This document shows, in pieces, positions 35,737-45,014 of a DNA stretch of 64,000 nucleotides. Origin of the DNA: Shimia gijangensis. GTDB taxonomy: Bacteria > Pseudomonadota > Alphaproteobacteria > Rhodobacterales > Rhodobacteraceae. The notes under the pieces were generated by a model. The model saw nothing but the letters and a program-made list of their open reading frames with translations. It did not search any database and had not been told where the DNA came from. The stretch is from assembly GCF_900142085.1 (NCBI RefSeq), contig NZ_FQZQ01000012.1:1-64000 (forward strand), given 5' to 3'. The position numbers and the translations under genes were made by a program. Every line of letters begins with the position of its first letter. The first letter of the stretch is position 1.

Positions 35737-37185
35737 TTAGCACGCCTGCTTCAAAAGGCCGTCAACATCAAGGTGGGCTTCCATGTGATCTGCCAAAGCT
35801 TCCAGAGTGGCCTCGACAGTACTGTCATAGCCCCCCTTTGCGGCCTCAGCCCCAAGGCCTGAAAGCCAAGCCGCGCGAAAGGCGTCGTCGCGAAACATGC
35901 CATGCAGATAGCTGCCCGCGATACGCTCATCGGCGCTAAGCGCGCCCTCTTCGCGATTTCCGACCAAGGCAAAGGGGCGCGCACGATCGGCGCCCTCTGT
36001 CCGTCCAATATGGATTTCATAGCCGTGAAACGCCGTATTTGTGGACGCATGCACAGCCTGCGTTTCGGTCAGGCGCTTGTCAGGTGTCATCAGGGTTTCT
36101 ACGTCCAGAAGGCCAAGACCAGAGGTGTCTCCGGGCGCGCCTTCGATGCCTTCTGGATCGCTGATATTGCGTCCAAGCATTTGATATCCCCCACAAATTC
36201 CCAAGACATGGCCACCGCGCCGAACATGAGCATAGAGGTCAATGTCCCAGCCCTGTTCTCGCAAAAACGCCAGATCACCGCGGGTGGATTTGCTGCCAGG
36301 AATAATCACCATGTCAGTGTCACCGGGGATTGGTTGACCGGCACGCAGCATCGTCAGGCTAACATCAGGTTCCTGCGCCAAAGGGTCGAGGTCGTCGAAA
36401 TTGGCGATGCGAGACAGACCAAGGCAAACAACCTTGAGGACGCCCGTGCCTTTTGCGTCCGAGATATCCAGCGCATCCTCGGCGGGCAACCTCCAAGCCT
36501 CTGGAAAGTAGGGTAAAACACCGAAGCCGGGCCAGCCTGTGTGCTGTTTGATCATGGCATAACCGTCGTCAAACAGGCTGGGATCGCCGCGAAACTTATT
36601 GACCATAAAGCCCACGATCCGACCTGAATCTTCTTTGGAAACAACGGCTTGAGTTCCCACGATCTGAGCAATCACGCCACCACGGTCGATGTCACCGGCA
36701 AGGATCACCGGCACATTTGCGGCCTCGGCAAAGCCCATATTGGCGATGTCGCCGGGGCGCAGGTTGACTTCCGCCGGGCTGCCCGCGCCTTCGACAATCA
36801 CCAGATCATTGTTTGATTTCAGACGGTTGAAGCTTTCGAGTACTTTCTCCATCAGTGTGGGTTTCAATGCCGCGTACTCGCGTGCTTTAATTGTGGTGAG
36901 GCGTTTTCCCTGCACCACAACCTGGCTGCCGACATCGGTTTCGGGTTTTAAAAGAACGGGATTCATGTCTGTAATCAAAGGCTTGCCGCAGGCCATCGCC
37001 TGCAAGGCTTGCGCGCGACCAATTTCACCGCCATCCGAGGTGACGGCGGCATTGTTGGACATGTTCTGCGGCTTGAACGGCGCGACGGAAAACCCACGAC
37101 GTTTGGCGGCGCGGCACAGCCCCGCAACCAGCATCGACTTGCCGACATTCGAGCCTGTGCCCTGAATCATCAAAGCGCGGCTCAT
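35737..37185 (-). CDS. cobQ: Cobyric acid synthase CobQ
   Basis: A 482-residue amidotransferase that amidates four carboxylates of adenosylcobyrinic acid a,c-diamide, using glutamine and ATP. The N-terminal dethiobiotin-synthetase-like domain has the P-loop GTGSNVGKS; the C-terminal GATase1 domain has the catalytic Cys in [10 protein letters not shown]. It is the last minus-strand cob gene; two identical palindromes lie in the 93 bases upstream. A full-length, intact gene. Confidence 0.96.
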   Translation of the reverse strand: MSRALMIQGTGSNVGKSMLVAGLCRAAKRRGFSVAPFKPQNMSNNAAVTSDGGEIGRAQALQAMACGKPLITDMNPVLLKPETDVGSQVVVQGKRLTTIKAREYAALKPTLMEKVLESFNRLKSNNDLVIVEGAGSPAEVNLRPGDIANMGFAEAANVPVILAGDIDRGGVIAQIVGTQAVVSKEDSGRIVGFMVNKFRGDPSLFDDGYAMIKQHTGWPGFGVLPYFPEAWRLPAEDALDISDAKGTGVLKVVCLGLSRIANFDDLDPLAQEPDVSLTMLRAGQPIPGDTDMVIIPGSKSTRGDLAFLREQGWDIDLYAHVRRGGHVLGICGGYQMLGRNISDPEGIEGAPGDTSGLGLLDVETLMTPDKRLTETQAVHASTNTAFHGYEIHIGRTEGADRARPFALVGNREEGALSADERIAGSYLHGMFRDDAFRAAWLSGLGAEAAKGGYDSTVEATLEALADHMEAHLDVDGLLKQAC

Positions 37186-37209
37186 GTGCGCAAAATCCGC
37201 AAATTGTCC

Positions 37210-37255
37210 GTTTTGTACAAAACTCTACCCCCCGAATACCCGTTTTGTACAAAAC
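37210..37255. promoter_or_regulatory. Two identical palindromes upstream of cobQ
   Basis: GTTTTGTACAAAAC occurs at 37210-37223 and at 37242-37255, centres 32 bases (three helical turns) apart. The second is extended to the perfect 18-base palindrome CCGTTTTGTACAAAACGG (37240-37257). Both are in the gap between the second Lin0512 gene and cobQ, 25-70 bases before the cobQ start. This is a good candidate for a dimeric regulator's cooperative double operator. Confidence 0.75.
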
Positions 37256-37278
37256 GGATTTGGTCCCTATTTGTGCCC

Positions 37279-37623
37279 CTACCCCAGCTTTGGCAAGAAG
37301 GCTTCGACCGCTGCAGAGGCGATCACCATCACGTTGCCATTATCCGGGTTGGTGACATTGAGACCACCAAACACGGCTGTGACTGTCGCCAGCCCGCGCG
37401 GCAATCCGGTGCGCAATGCGTCGCAGTCGACCTGATCCGGCTCTTGCGCCCCGACGGTGACCTGCACGCGCATCTGTTTGTGGTCCATGCCCAGTGCGTC
37501 GAACATCGGGATGGATGAGTGGCGAATGGCGTCTTCAATCGCGCGTTTGGCGGCCTTGGTATAGTCTTGCCCGTACTGGTCATTGCCCATACCCATTTCG
37601 ATAATAAACCGCTGATCGCTCAT
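37279..37623 (-). CDS. Lin0512-family protein, second of a tandem pair
   Basis: A 114-residue protein of the Lin0512 family, of unknown function. It shares the pattern [IT]EMGMG near the start and the GLPRGLATVTAVFGGLNV middle with its neighbour, with which its start overlaps by 4 bases. It lies between cobO and cobQ, so a role in cobalamin or a linked metabolism is suggested by context only. No catalytic motif is recognised. Confidence 0.8.
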   Translation of the reverse strand: MSDQRFIIEMGMGNDQYGQDYTKAAKRAIEDAIRHSSIPMFDALGMDHKQMRVQVTVGAQEPDQVDCDALRTGLPRGLATVTAVFGGLNVTNPDNGNVMVIASAAVEAFLPKLG

Positions 37624-37964
37624 GATGTGGCCTCCAGATCAAGCGCAACAGAGATGGCGACATTGGCGATGACCGTGGGGTTGCCCAAAGGCCGTGGCAC
37701 ATCCAGCCCGCCCGCGACGGGCGTGACGGTGACTTGGCCGTAGGGAAAAATTGCGGCGACTTTGGTGATGTCAATCCGGTCGGGTTGCTCAACGCCGACT
37801 TCGACCGTGATCAGCATGTCGTCTTTGTCTTTGCCGAAAAGTTCGGCGAGGTTGATCGAGTTGTGCCACAGCGCGTCTTTGACCGCGCGACAGGCGGCTT
37901 CGGTGTAATCCTGACGGCGCAAGGATGACCCCATGCCGAATTCGGTGAGAAGGCGTTTTTTCAT
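37620..37964 (-). CDS. Lin0512-family protein, first of a tandem pair
   Basis: A 114-residue paralogue of the next gene (shared opening TEFGMGSS and the FPYGQVTVTPVAGGLDV middle), overlapping it by 4 bases. The equal lengths and translational coupling suggest that the two products form a mixed complex. Function unknown. The gap to cobO (133 bases) is GC-rich and contains a strong hairpin at 38058-38076. Confidence 0.8.
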   Translation of the reverse strand: MKKRLLTEFGMGSSLRRQDYTEAACRAVKDALWHNSINLAELFGKDKDDMLITVEVGVEQPDRIDITKVAAIFPYGQVTVTPVAGGLDVPRPLGNPTVIANVAISVALDLEATS

Positions 37965-38057
37965 TTCTCAAAGCGCTCTTTTGTTGACGTGTTGAGGACA
38001 GCGCCCGTCCCGAGGGTGGGCGTGACGCGCCCGCCCTGTGGGGCGGATCGGATGCTG

Positions 38058-38076
38058 ACCGGGCGGGTCGCCCGGT
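38058..38076. repeat. GC-rich hairpin between cobO and the Lin0512 pair
   Basis: ACCGGGCG-GGT-CGCCCGGT is a perfect 8-base stem with a 3-base loop in the cobO/Lin0512 gap. No U-run follows on either strand, so it may be an mRNA structure or a pause site and not an intrinsic terminator. Confidence 0.45.
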
Positions 38077-38097
38077 GGATTGCTTTGCGTGGGTGTA

Positions 38098-38712
38098 TCA
38101 AAACTCCACCCCCTTCTGGGCCTTGATGCCATCCCTAAAGGGATGTTTCAGCAGGGTCATTTCGGTGACGAGGTCTGCGGCTTCGATCAACTCGGGCTTG
38201 GCGTTGCGTCCCGTCAGCAGGACGTGGGTCATGTCGGGTTTCTCGGTCAGCAGAAAATCGACCACGTCGTCGATATTCAGATAGTCGTTGCGCAGGGCAA
38301 TGTTGATCTCGTCCAGCATGACGAACTGATTGGCGGGGTCACGGATCAGGTCTTTGGCCAGTTCCCAACCGGCCTCAGCCTTGGCGATGTCACGGGTCCG
38401 GTCCTGGGTTTCCCAGGTAAAACCTTCGCCCGAGACGTGAAATTTCACTTCATCGGCAAAGTGTTCTTCCAGAAAGGCGCGTTCGCCGGTGGCCATGGCG
38501 CCTTTGATGAATTGCACCACGGCGACGGGCATATCGTGGGCGATGCAGCGCATGATCATGCCGAAACCAGAGGAAGATTTGCCTTTGCCGGGGCCGGTGT
38601 GGACCATAATCAGGCCCTTTTGATCGGTCTTGGTGGCCATCATGCGGTCGCGTGCGGCCTTGATTTTCTTCATCTTTTCAGTGTGGCGGGTGTTTTGGTC
38701 GGTCTCGGACAT
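38098..38712 (-). CDS. cobO: Cob(I)yrinic acid a,c-diamide adenosyltransferase CobO
   Basis: A 204-residue CobA/CobO-type ATP:corrinoid adenosyltransferase that adds the upper 5'-deoxyadenosyl ligand. The P-loop reads TGPGKGKSSSGFG and a Walker-B-like segment reads FVMLDEIN. The start at 38712 follows GAGG, so 25 upstream codons of open frame are not used. The nnrS gene lies 81 bases upstream on the same strand. Confidence 0.94.
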   Translation of the reverse strand: MSETDQNTRHTEKMKKIKAARDRMMATKTDQKGLIMVHTGPGKGKSSSGFGMIMRCIAHDMPVAVVQFIKGAMATGERAFLEEHFADEVKFHVSGEGFTWETQDRTRDIAKAEAGWELAKDLIRDPANQFVMLDEINIALRNDYLNIDDVVDFLLTEKPDMTHVLLTGRNAKPELIEAADLVTEMTLLKHPFRDGIKAQKGVEF

Positions 38713-38793
38713 GGGGGCCTCGTGGGGTCGCGGTTTCGAAGGGCACAGAACCATAGGGATCGGGAGGGTGCAAGGTGGGGGTTGCACGGAACG

Positions 38794-39960
38794 TCAGGAG
38801 TTCCTTGTGCCGCTGAAGACCGGGCGCACCACGGGGCCGGCCAGCGCGGGCAGGAACAAGAGCGCATAAAGCAGCCAACCGGAACACCAGAGCGTAGCAG
38901 CAAGGTCAAGCGCGTCGACCATTCGGGCCCATGTGGCGAGCCAGATGAGAGCAAAAGCGGGGATGGTGCCACGGCGCGGGCGCAGGCCGGTGGGTGTGCG
39001 GTGCGCGATGGACCGGGCCGAAACCGCGAAGATCAGCCCGCCCATAGCCCCCATGATCAGGGCGTGGAGGGATTGGGGTTCACTCAGGGGACCGGTTTCG
39101 GACAGCGACGCGCCCCAGAGATAAAGGCCAAGCGGCAGCCAGAGGTAAGCGAGGGTGAGCATCGCCAGCAGGCGGTCGCGCAGGGCCGAACGCAGCGACC
39201 AAAAGGCCATGCGGGCAATCAGGGCAAGCGCGGCAAAGCGCAGAAAGCCTCCTGCTGTGGCGGCGTGTTCGGTCAACAGGATCAAAGTGGCCATGACAAT
39301 CGAGAGCAGCGCGACAGGGCCAAGCCAATCGGGTTCCTCCGCCGGTTTCCTCCCCCGCCAGATCGCCGCACGAGAGAGAAAAGCGGGAAGGATCTGGCCG
39401 CCGACCACGATCAGCAGGAGGCTAAAGCCTATGACAGGAACGTAAGGTGCCCACATGGGAAGCGCGTTGTTGTAGAGCCCGGTGATCCAGAAGGCAGAGC
39501 CGATACCCGCGGCGAGGCAGAACAGAATGAACCCCGGGCGCCCCGGCTTGCCGCTTTTGCGTGTCTCACCCCACAAGAGCAGCGCAACACCCCAGAAAAA
39601 AGCCACTGAAGTGATGGCACCGAAGGGCAACCACAACGCAACCAGCGCGACCCGGGTGGCGATCCAGAGGAACGCCAGCACCATCAAGGGCCAGCCCGAG
39701 GGTGGCGCGCGCCCTGTCCAGCTGGGGCACGCCGTCAGCAGATATCCCGCCAGCGCGGCCCCGGCAAAGCCAAAGGTCATTTCGTGAATGTGCCAGTCCA
39801 GGGTCAGATCAAAGGGTAGGTTCAGATTCGCCTGCCATTGCCAAAGCGCCACGCAAAGTGCGGCCCAAAGCGCCGCCAAGGGGAACATCACGCGAAAAGA
39901 TGCAGCCCAAAGGCCGGTTTTAGGCCAAACCCTGTCGGAACTGGTCGGGTTGCTCGTCAA
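38794..39960 (-). CDS. NnrS-family membrane protein
   Basis: A 388-residue protein with about 12 hydrophobic segments, matching NnrS, a heme- and copper-containing membrane protein linked to nitric oxide tolerance. The N-terminal HIHEMTFGF and late SLHALIMGAMGG segments carry conserved His residues. It heads the minus-strand group that ends with cobQ, and is divergent from the riboswitch-controlled cob operon. The reason for its place beside cobalamin genes is not known. Confidence 0.88.
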   Translation of the reverse strand: MTSNPTSSDRVWPKTGLWAASFRVMFPLAALWAALCVALWQWQANLNLPFDLTLDWHIHEMTFGFAGAALAGYLLTACPSWTGRAPPSGWPLMVLAFLWIATRVALVALWLPFGAITSVAFFWGVALLLWGETRKSGKPGRPGFILFCLAAGIGSAFWITGLYNNALPMWAPYVPVIGFSLLLIVVGGQILPAFLSRAAIWRGRKPAEEPDWLGPVALLSIVMATLILLTEHAATAGGFLRFAALALIARMAFWSLRSALRDRLLAMLTLAYLWLPLGLYLWGASLSETGPLSEPQSLHALIMGAMGGLIFAVSARSIAHRTPTGLRPRRGTIPAFALIWLATWARMVDALDLAATLWCSGWLLYALLFLPALAGPVVRPVFSGTRNS

Positions 39961-40007
39961 GGGGCACTCTCTTGCTTGACAAAGGGGGGTGGGCTGCCTC
40001 AGTTGGG

Positions 40008-40200
40008 CGCGCTGGTGCCTGTTTTAGGACAGGTGAATAGGGAATGCGATAAGGGATTGTGACACACCCCGAAAACGCAGCCGCCCCCGCGACCGTGACC
40101 GGAGAGGTTGCCCGCTGCCACTGGACTATTCCGGGAAGGCAGGGCCACCGCAGGCGACACCGCCGAAATCCGCAAGCCGGGAGACCTGCCAGCGTGTGAG
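40008..40200 (+). ncRNA. Cobalamin riboswitch (AdoCbl type)
   Basis: The leader before the DUF1636-cobW operon contains the conserved parts of a B12 riboswitch: the 5' GGTGCCTG (from 40014), the GGGAATGC segment, GCCACTG at 40117-40123, and the B12 box AAGCCGGGAGACCTGCC at 40174-40190. When adenosylcobalamin is abundant it should shut off expression of the downstream genes, by masking the ribosome binding site or by ending transcription. The start codon is about 90 bases after it. Confidence 0.93.
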
Positions 40201-40288
40201 TAGACGTGAAACCGGACGGGGTGCTTTCGGTGTCGGGCTGGCCAATCTGGCATCCCGCATTTCCCCGTTCCTGATAAGGGACCTGAAA

Positions 40289-40681
40289 ATGAGCGACGCG
40301 CTTCCGCCTGTTGAACTGTTGGTGTGCACCACCTGCCGTGCGGGCCAGCCAACTGATATCGAAGGTCCCCGCCCCGGCACGCAACTGTTTAATGCGCTGA
40401 AGGCATCTGATCTGCCCGCGCATGTCACCGTGAAACCGGTGGAGTGTTTCTCGAACTGCGATTTTGGCTGTTCGATCACCGTGCGCGGTGGCGACGCGCG
40501 CTGGACCTATGTCTATGGCAATTTCACCGGCGCTGATGACGCCGAACTGGTGCACGACGGCGTGACCAAATATGCCGCCACCACGGATGGGCTTGTGCCA
40601 TGGCGCGAGCGTTCCATCCATTTCCGCAAAAACTGTATCGCGCGCATTCCGCCGCTGGAGATCCCCGATGTCAAATCTTGA
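40289..40681 (+). CDS. DUF1636-family protein of the cobalamin operon
   Basis: A 130-residue protein of the DUF1636 family, with Cys in VCTTCRAG near the start and in ECFSNCDFGCS in the middle, a possible metal or iron-sulfur site. It is the first gene under the riboswitch and overlaps the cobW start by 14 bases. The spacing AAGGG-N8-ATG supports the start at 40289. Its place suggests a role in cobalt delivery or corrin synthesis, but this is not established. Confidence 0.85.
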   Translation: MSDALPPVELLVCTTCRAGQPTDIEGPRPGTQLFNALKASDLPAHVTVKPVECFSNCDFGCSITVRGGDARWTYVYGNFTGADDAELVHDGVTKYAATTDGLVPWRERSIHFRKNCIARIPPLEIPDVKS

Positions 40682-41705
40682 AAAACTTCCCGTCACTGTG
40701 ATTACCGGCTTTCTTGGCTCGGGCAAAACCACGCTGATCCGCAATTTGATGCAGAACCCGCAGGGCAAGCGTCTGGCGATTGTGGTCAATGAATTTGGCG
40801 ACGTTGGTGTAGATGGTGAAATCCTGAAGTCCTGTGCCATTCCCGATTGCCCGGAAGAAAACATTATGGAGCTGTCGAACGGCTGTATCTGCTGCACGGT
40901 GGCCGATGATTTCATCCCCACGATTGAGGCCTTGATGGCGCTGGAACCGCGCCCGGATCATATCGTCATTGAGACCTCGGGGCTGGCACTGCCAAAACCG
41001 TTGCTCAAAGCGTTTGACTGGCCGGATATCCGCTCGAAAATCACCGTTGACGGTGTGATCGCTTTGGCCGACGCCGAGGCCGTGGCCGATGGCCGGTTTG
41101 CCCCGAACGTGGCGGCGGTGGATGCCCAGCGCGAGGCGGATGATAGCCTGGATCACGAAACACCCCTGTCTGAGGTGTTCGAGGATCAGGTGTCTTGTGC
41201 CGACATCGTGCTGTTGACCAAACCCGATCTGGCAGGTCCGGAAGGTGTGGCCAAAGCCAAGGCGATTGTGTTGGCCGAAGCGCCGCGTGCCCTGCCTGTG
41301 GTTGAGGTGGCCGAGGGCGAAGTGGACGCGCGTGTGATCCTTGGGCTGGAAGCGGCCGCCGAAGACGATATGGACAACCGCCCCAGCCATCACGATGGCC
41401 ACGACGACCACGAGCATGACGATTTTGAAAGCGTTGTGATCGATATTCCTGAACAGTCTGACCCAGCGGCTTTTGCGGCCAAGATCGAGACGCTGGCGAA
41501 AGAACAGAACATCCTGCGCATCAAGGGCTATGCCGCCGTGGAAGGCAAACCCATGCGCCTGTTGGTGCAGGCAGTAGGTGCACGGGTGCGCCATCAGTTT
41601 GACCGTCCTTGGAAGCCGGAAGAGGGCCGCAGGGGCCGCATGGTCGTGATCGCCGAGCATGATGACGTAAACGAGGAAGCGATCCGCGCGGCGTTGGTTG
41701 ATTAA
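40668..41705 (+). CDS. cobW: CobW GTPase (COG0523 metallochaperone)
   Basis: A 345-residue P-loop GTPase of the COG0523 family. Walker A is TGFLGSGKTTLI, and the metal-binding CxCC motif is GCICC near residue 68. A His/Asp-rich stretch (HHDGHDDHEHDD, near 240-255) would also bind metal. CobW is thought to supply cobalt for insertion by CobNST. Start at 40668 follows GGAG. It is followed after 6 bases by cobN, so the two are coupled. Confidence 0.95.
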   Translation: MSNLEKLPVTVITGFLGSGKTTLIRNLMQNPQGKRLAIVVNEFGDVGVDGEILKSCAIPDCPEENIMELSNGCICCTVADDFIPTIEALMALEPRPDHIVIETSGLALPKPLLKAFDWPDIRSKITVDGVIALADAEAVADGRFAPNVAAVDAQREADDSLDHETPLSEVFEDQVSCADIVLLTKPDLAGPEGVAKAKAIVLAEAPRALPVVEVAEGEVDARVILGLEAAAEDDMDNRPSHHDGHDDHEHDDFESVVIDIPEQSDPAAFAAKIETLAKEQNILRIKGYAAVEGKPMRLLVQAVGARVRHQFDRPWKPEEGRRGRMVVIAEHDDVNEEAIRAALVD

Positions 41706-41711
41706 CCCAAA

Positions 41712-44700
41712 ATGCATGTCGTCTTTCGTGAAAGCCATGGGTTAGAAGAGACCGAGACCCCCACCGATCTGGGCCAAAGCCCGGGCGAATTGGTGGTCTT
41801 GTCGTTCTCGGATTCTGACCTTGGGGCTTTTGCGGCGGGCTGGCATCGCGGCAAGGACGATCTGCCAACTTTGCGGCTGGCCAATATCTCGGGCCTGAAA
41901 CATCCGCTGTCTGTGGACACTTACATTGAACAGACTTTGATCGGGGCCAAGGCGATCCTGATCCGTCTGATTGGTGGAATTTCCTATTGGTCTTATGGCA
42001 TATCGCAGATCGCGGTACTGGCGCGCGAAAAGGGCATTGCGCTGGCGGTGTTGCCTGCGGACGGGCGGCCCGATGTGCGGCTGGACGAAGTGTCGACATT
42101 GCCGACATCGACTTTGCATCGACTGACCAATCTGTGTGACACGGGGGGGGCCGTAGCGGCGCAGGCGGCCTTGGCGCAGCTGGCGTTGGCGGCGGGGCTT
42201 TATGCCAAACCCGTTATGGGCAAGAAAACCCTGCCCGAAGTGGGTGCATGGACGCCGCAAACGGGTGTTTGTGATCCATTGAAGATGCGAGATCCGTCCC
42301 GCCCGTTGATCGCCATCACGTTTTACCGCGCCTATCTGAGTGCGGCGGACACACACCCGATTGAAGCCTTGTTTACCGAGTTTCGAACCCGTGGTTTTGA
42401 TGTGATTGGCCTGTTTGCGCCGTCCCTGAAAACGCCTTGTGCACGGACCTGTCTCGCGATCCGGCTGGCGGCGTTGAAACCTGCGGCCATTGTGAATGCC
42501 ACGGCGTTTTCTGGCAAAGGCAACGATGGTGTGTCGCCATTGGATGTGTCGGGCGCGCCAGTGTTTCAGGTGGCGTTGGCGACATCGTCTGAGGAGGCAT
42601 GGGCCGAGGCAGAGCGCGGCTTGTCGCCTGCCGACCTGGCGATGCATGTGGTGCTGCCCGAGGTGGATGGACGTCTGTTTGCAGGAGTTGCGTCCTTCAA
42701 AGAAGCGGACGCGCGGGATGAGGCGCTGGAATTCGCACGGGTGGCGCATAGGGCGCAACCTGCACGGATCAGGGCCGTGGCCGATCACGTGGCGGGCTGG
42801 GTGCGGCTTGCGGCAACACCCGCACCAGACAAGCGCCCGGTGTTTGTGCTGTCGACCTATCCCGGGCGAGACTGGAACATGGCGCATGCGGTGGGATTGG
42901 ACCCGCTGGCAAGCGTTGAAGCGATGCTGAGAGATTTGGGCGCGGCGGGTTATCAAACAAAAAATCGCGATGCGGATCAGGATAATAACCTGAGCGATGC
43001 CCTGTTAAATGAGACGGTTTCGTGGAGTTTGGATGCCTACAAGGCGGCCCTAACCACCCTGCCCCCATCCCTGCGCGATGATCTGACCGAGACATGGGGC
43101 ACCCCCGAGGACGATCCGGCCTTTCATGACGGCGCCTTTCATTTTGCCGCCACAAAACGCGGCAAGGCGCTGGTGGCCCTGCAACCCGAACGCGGCACGC
43201 CCGAGGCGCGCGATGACGAATACCACGACCTCAGCCGCACGCCACGCCATGCCTATGTGGCCTTTTATCTATGGCTGCGGCAATCGCAGAGCGTTGATGC
43301 GCTGATCCACGTCGGGGCACATGGCACGCTCGAATGGCTGCCGGGCAAATCGGTGGCCTTGTCAGATGACTGCTGGCCCGAGGCCCTGATCGGTGATCTG
43401 CCCGTGATTTATCCGTTCATCGTCAACGACCCCGGCGAGGCCGCACAGGCCAAACGCCGCATTGGCGCATTGACGCTGGGCCATGTTCCACCGCCCCTGA
43501 AAGCCAGTGCGACACCCCAAAGGTTTGCCCGTCTCGAAGGCATTCTGGACGAATTTTCAAACGCAGATGGTCTGGACCCAAAACGGCGCGACCGGCTGCA
43601 GGAAGATATCCGCGATGAGGCGCAGGCCTTGGGGTTGAGCGAGGAACTGGGGTTGGATGCGGCGACGTCGCTGGCGGAAACGATCACCCGCATCGACACA
43701 TTTGTTTGTGACATCAAGGAAAGCCAGTTTGGCGACGGTTTGCATATCTATGGGCGCACGCCCGAAGTTGCTGGCAGCTTTGATGTTGGACCATCTGCTG
43801 CATCTGAGCGCAATGGATTGTTGGATGCATTGGCGGGCAAACGCATTGCGGCGGGCCCGTCCGGGTCGCCGTATCGCGGGCGCACGGATGTGTTGCCGAC
43901 CGGGCGCAATCTGTTCACCACCGACCCACGCTCTGTGCCAACTCGCGCGGCTTATGCCCAAGGTGTGAAGCTGGCCGAAGAACTGGTGCGCCGCCATTTG
44001 CAGGATGAGGGCGATTACCCCAAAAACCTGATTGTCGACCTTTGGGGGTCCGCCACCATGCGCACGGCCGGCGAAGAATTTGCCATGGCGCTGCATCTGT
44101 TGGGGGCAAAACCTGTCTGGGACGAAGGCAGCGAGCGGGTGAGTGGTGTGGAAGTCCTGCCGATCACCTTGTTAGAACGTCCCCGGATCGACGTGACGCT
44201 GCGCGTCTCGGGCCTGTTCCGCGACGTGTTTCCGACCCTGTCTGCGCTCTACACTCAAGCCGTTAAGGCCTTGGCAGAACGGGACGAGGCCGCAGACTGG
44301 AATCCCTTTGCGGGCCGGGTCACCGCACCACGCGTCTATGGACCTGCGCCGGGCAGCTATGGTTTGGGCATGGGACACAGTCTGGAAGATTATTCCGACG
44401 AAGGGCGCAAACAGGCCGGAGAAGCGTGGCTGGCGGCATCGTCTTTTGCGCTCGATAGCGATGTGCCGACCCGTGACCGCGCCGGGATCACTGAACGCGT
44501 CGCCGAAGCCGACAGTTTTGTGCATCTGCAAGATATGCCTGAAACCGACCTGTTGCTGGCCAGTGATTATGCCGCCCATGAGGCCGGTTTTGCCGCCGCA
44601 CAAAAGATCACGGGCGGCAAGGAAGCCGCGCTTTATCACGTCGACAATACCAACCCCGACAGCCCGCGTGCGCGCAGCCTGCCCGAGGAAATCGCCCGCG

Positions 44701-45014
44701 TGGTGCATGCGCGCGCCACCAATCCAGACTGGCTGGCGGGTATGATGCGGCACGGGTTCAGGGGCGGCGCGGAAATCGCCGCAACACTGGATCACATGGC
44801 GTCCTTTGCCCATCTCGCAGGCGCAGTCCCGCCGCAATTGTTTGACGCCTATCACGATGCCACCCTTGGGGATGAAGATATCATCGCCTTTCTCGAACGA
44901 GAGAACCCGCAGGCGCTGGCTGCGATGCGTGAGAAATTTAACGCCCTGCACGAGGCAGGCCTGTGGAACACCCGTCGCAATTCCATTCTCGCCGATTTGG
45001 AGCCCCTGACATGA
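41712..45014 (+). CDS. cobN: Cobaltochelatase subunit CobN
   Basis: An 1100-residue large chelatase subunit that binds hydrogenobyrinic acid a,c-diamide and receives cobalt with CobS and CobT, in the aerobic pathway. The frame is complete, and conserved Mg-chelatase-H-like segments are seen (VHVGAHGTLEWLPGKS near 530; GLGMGHSLEDYSDEGRKQ near 880). CobS and CobT are not in this window. It overlaps cobG by four bases. Confidence 0.96.
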   Translation: MHVVFRESHGLEETETPTDLGQSPGELVVLSFSDSDLGAFAAGWHRGKDDLPTLRLANISGLKHPLSVDTYIEQTLIGAKAILIRLIGGISYWSYGISQIAVLAREKGIALAVLPADGRPDVRLDEVSTLPTSTLHRLTNLCDTGGAVAAQAALAQLALAAGLYAKPVMGKKTLPEVGAWTPQTGVCDPLKMRDPSRPLIAITFYRAYLSAADTHPIEALFTEFRTRGFDVIGLFAPSLKTPCARTCLAIRLAALKPAAIVNATAFSGKGNDGVSPLDVSGAPVFQVALATSSEEAWAEAERGLSPADLAMHVVLPEVDGRLFAGVASFKEADARDEALEFARVAHRAQPARIRAVADHVAGWVRLAATPAPDKRPVFVLSTYPGRDWNMAHAVGLDPLASVEAMLRDLGAAGYQTKNRDADQDNNLSDALLNETVSWSLDAYKAALTTLPPSLRDDLTETWGTPEDDPAFHDGAFHFAATKRGKALVALQPERGTPEARDDEYHDLSRTPRHAYVAFYLWLRQSQSVDALIHVGAHGTLEWLPGKSVALSDDCWPEALIGDLPVIYPFIVNDPGEAAQAKRRIGALTLGHVPPPLKASATPQRFARLEGILDEFSNADGLDPKRRDRLQEDIRDEAQALGLSEELGLDAATSLAETITRIDTFVCDIKESQFGDGLHIYGRTPEVAGSFDVGPSAASERNGLLDALAGKRIAAGPSGSPYRGRTDVLPTGRNLFTTDPRSVPTRAAYAQGVKLAEELVRRHLQDEGDYPKNLIVDLWGSATMRTAGEEFAMALHLLGAKPVWDEGSERVSGVEVLPITLLERPRIDVTLRVSGLFRDVFPTLSALYTQAVKALAERDEAADWNPFAGRVTAPRVYGPAPGSYGLGMGHSLEDYSDEGRKQAGEAWLAASSFALDSDVPTRDRAGITERVAEADSFVHLQDMPETDLLLASDYAAHEAGFAAAQKITGGKEAALYHVDNTNPDSPRARSLPEEIARVVHARATNPDWLAGMMRHGFRGGAEIAATLDHMASFAHLAGAVPPQLFDAYHDATLGDEDIIAFLERENPQALAAMREKFNALHEAGLWNTRRNSILADLEPLT

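Noticed and set aside
38080-39609. Long plus-strand frame of 509 codons
   Set aside because: It is antisense to cobO and nnrS, has no ribosome binding site and a Gln/Arg/Gly-rich composition typical of GC-rich shadow frames.
40671-41738. Minus-strand frame of 355 codons
   Set aside because: Antisense to cobW; no recognisable protein features.
41742-42956. Long minus-strand frame of 404 codons
   Set aside because: Antisense to cobN; composition rich in Arg, His and Gln without domains.
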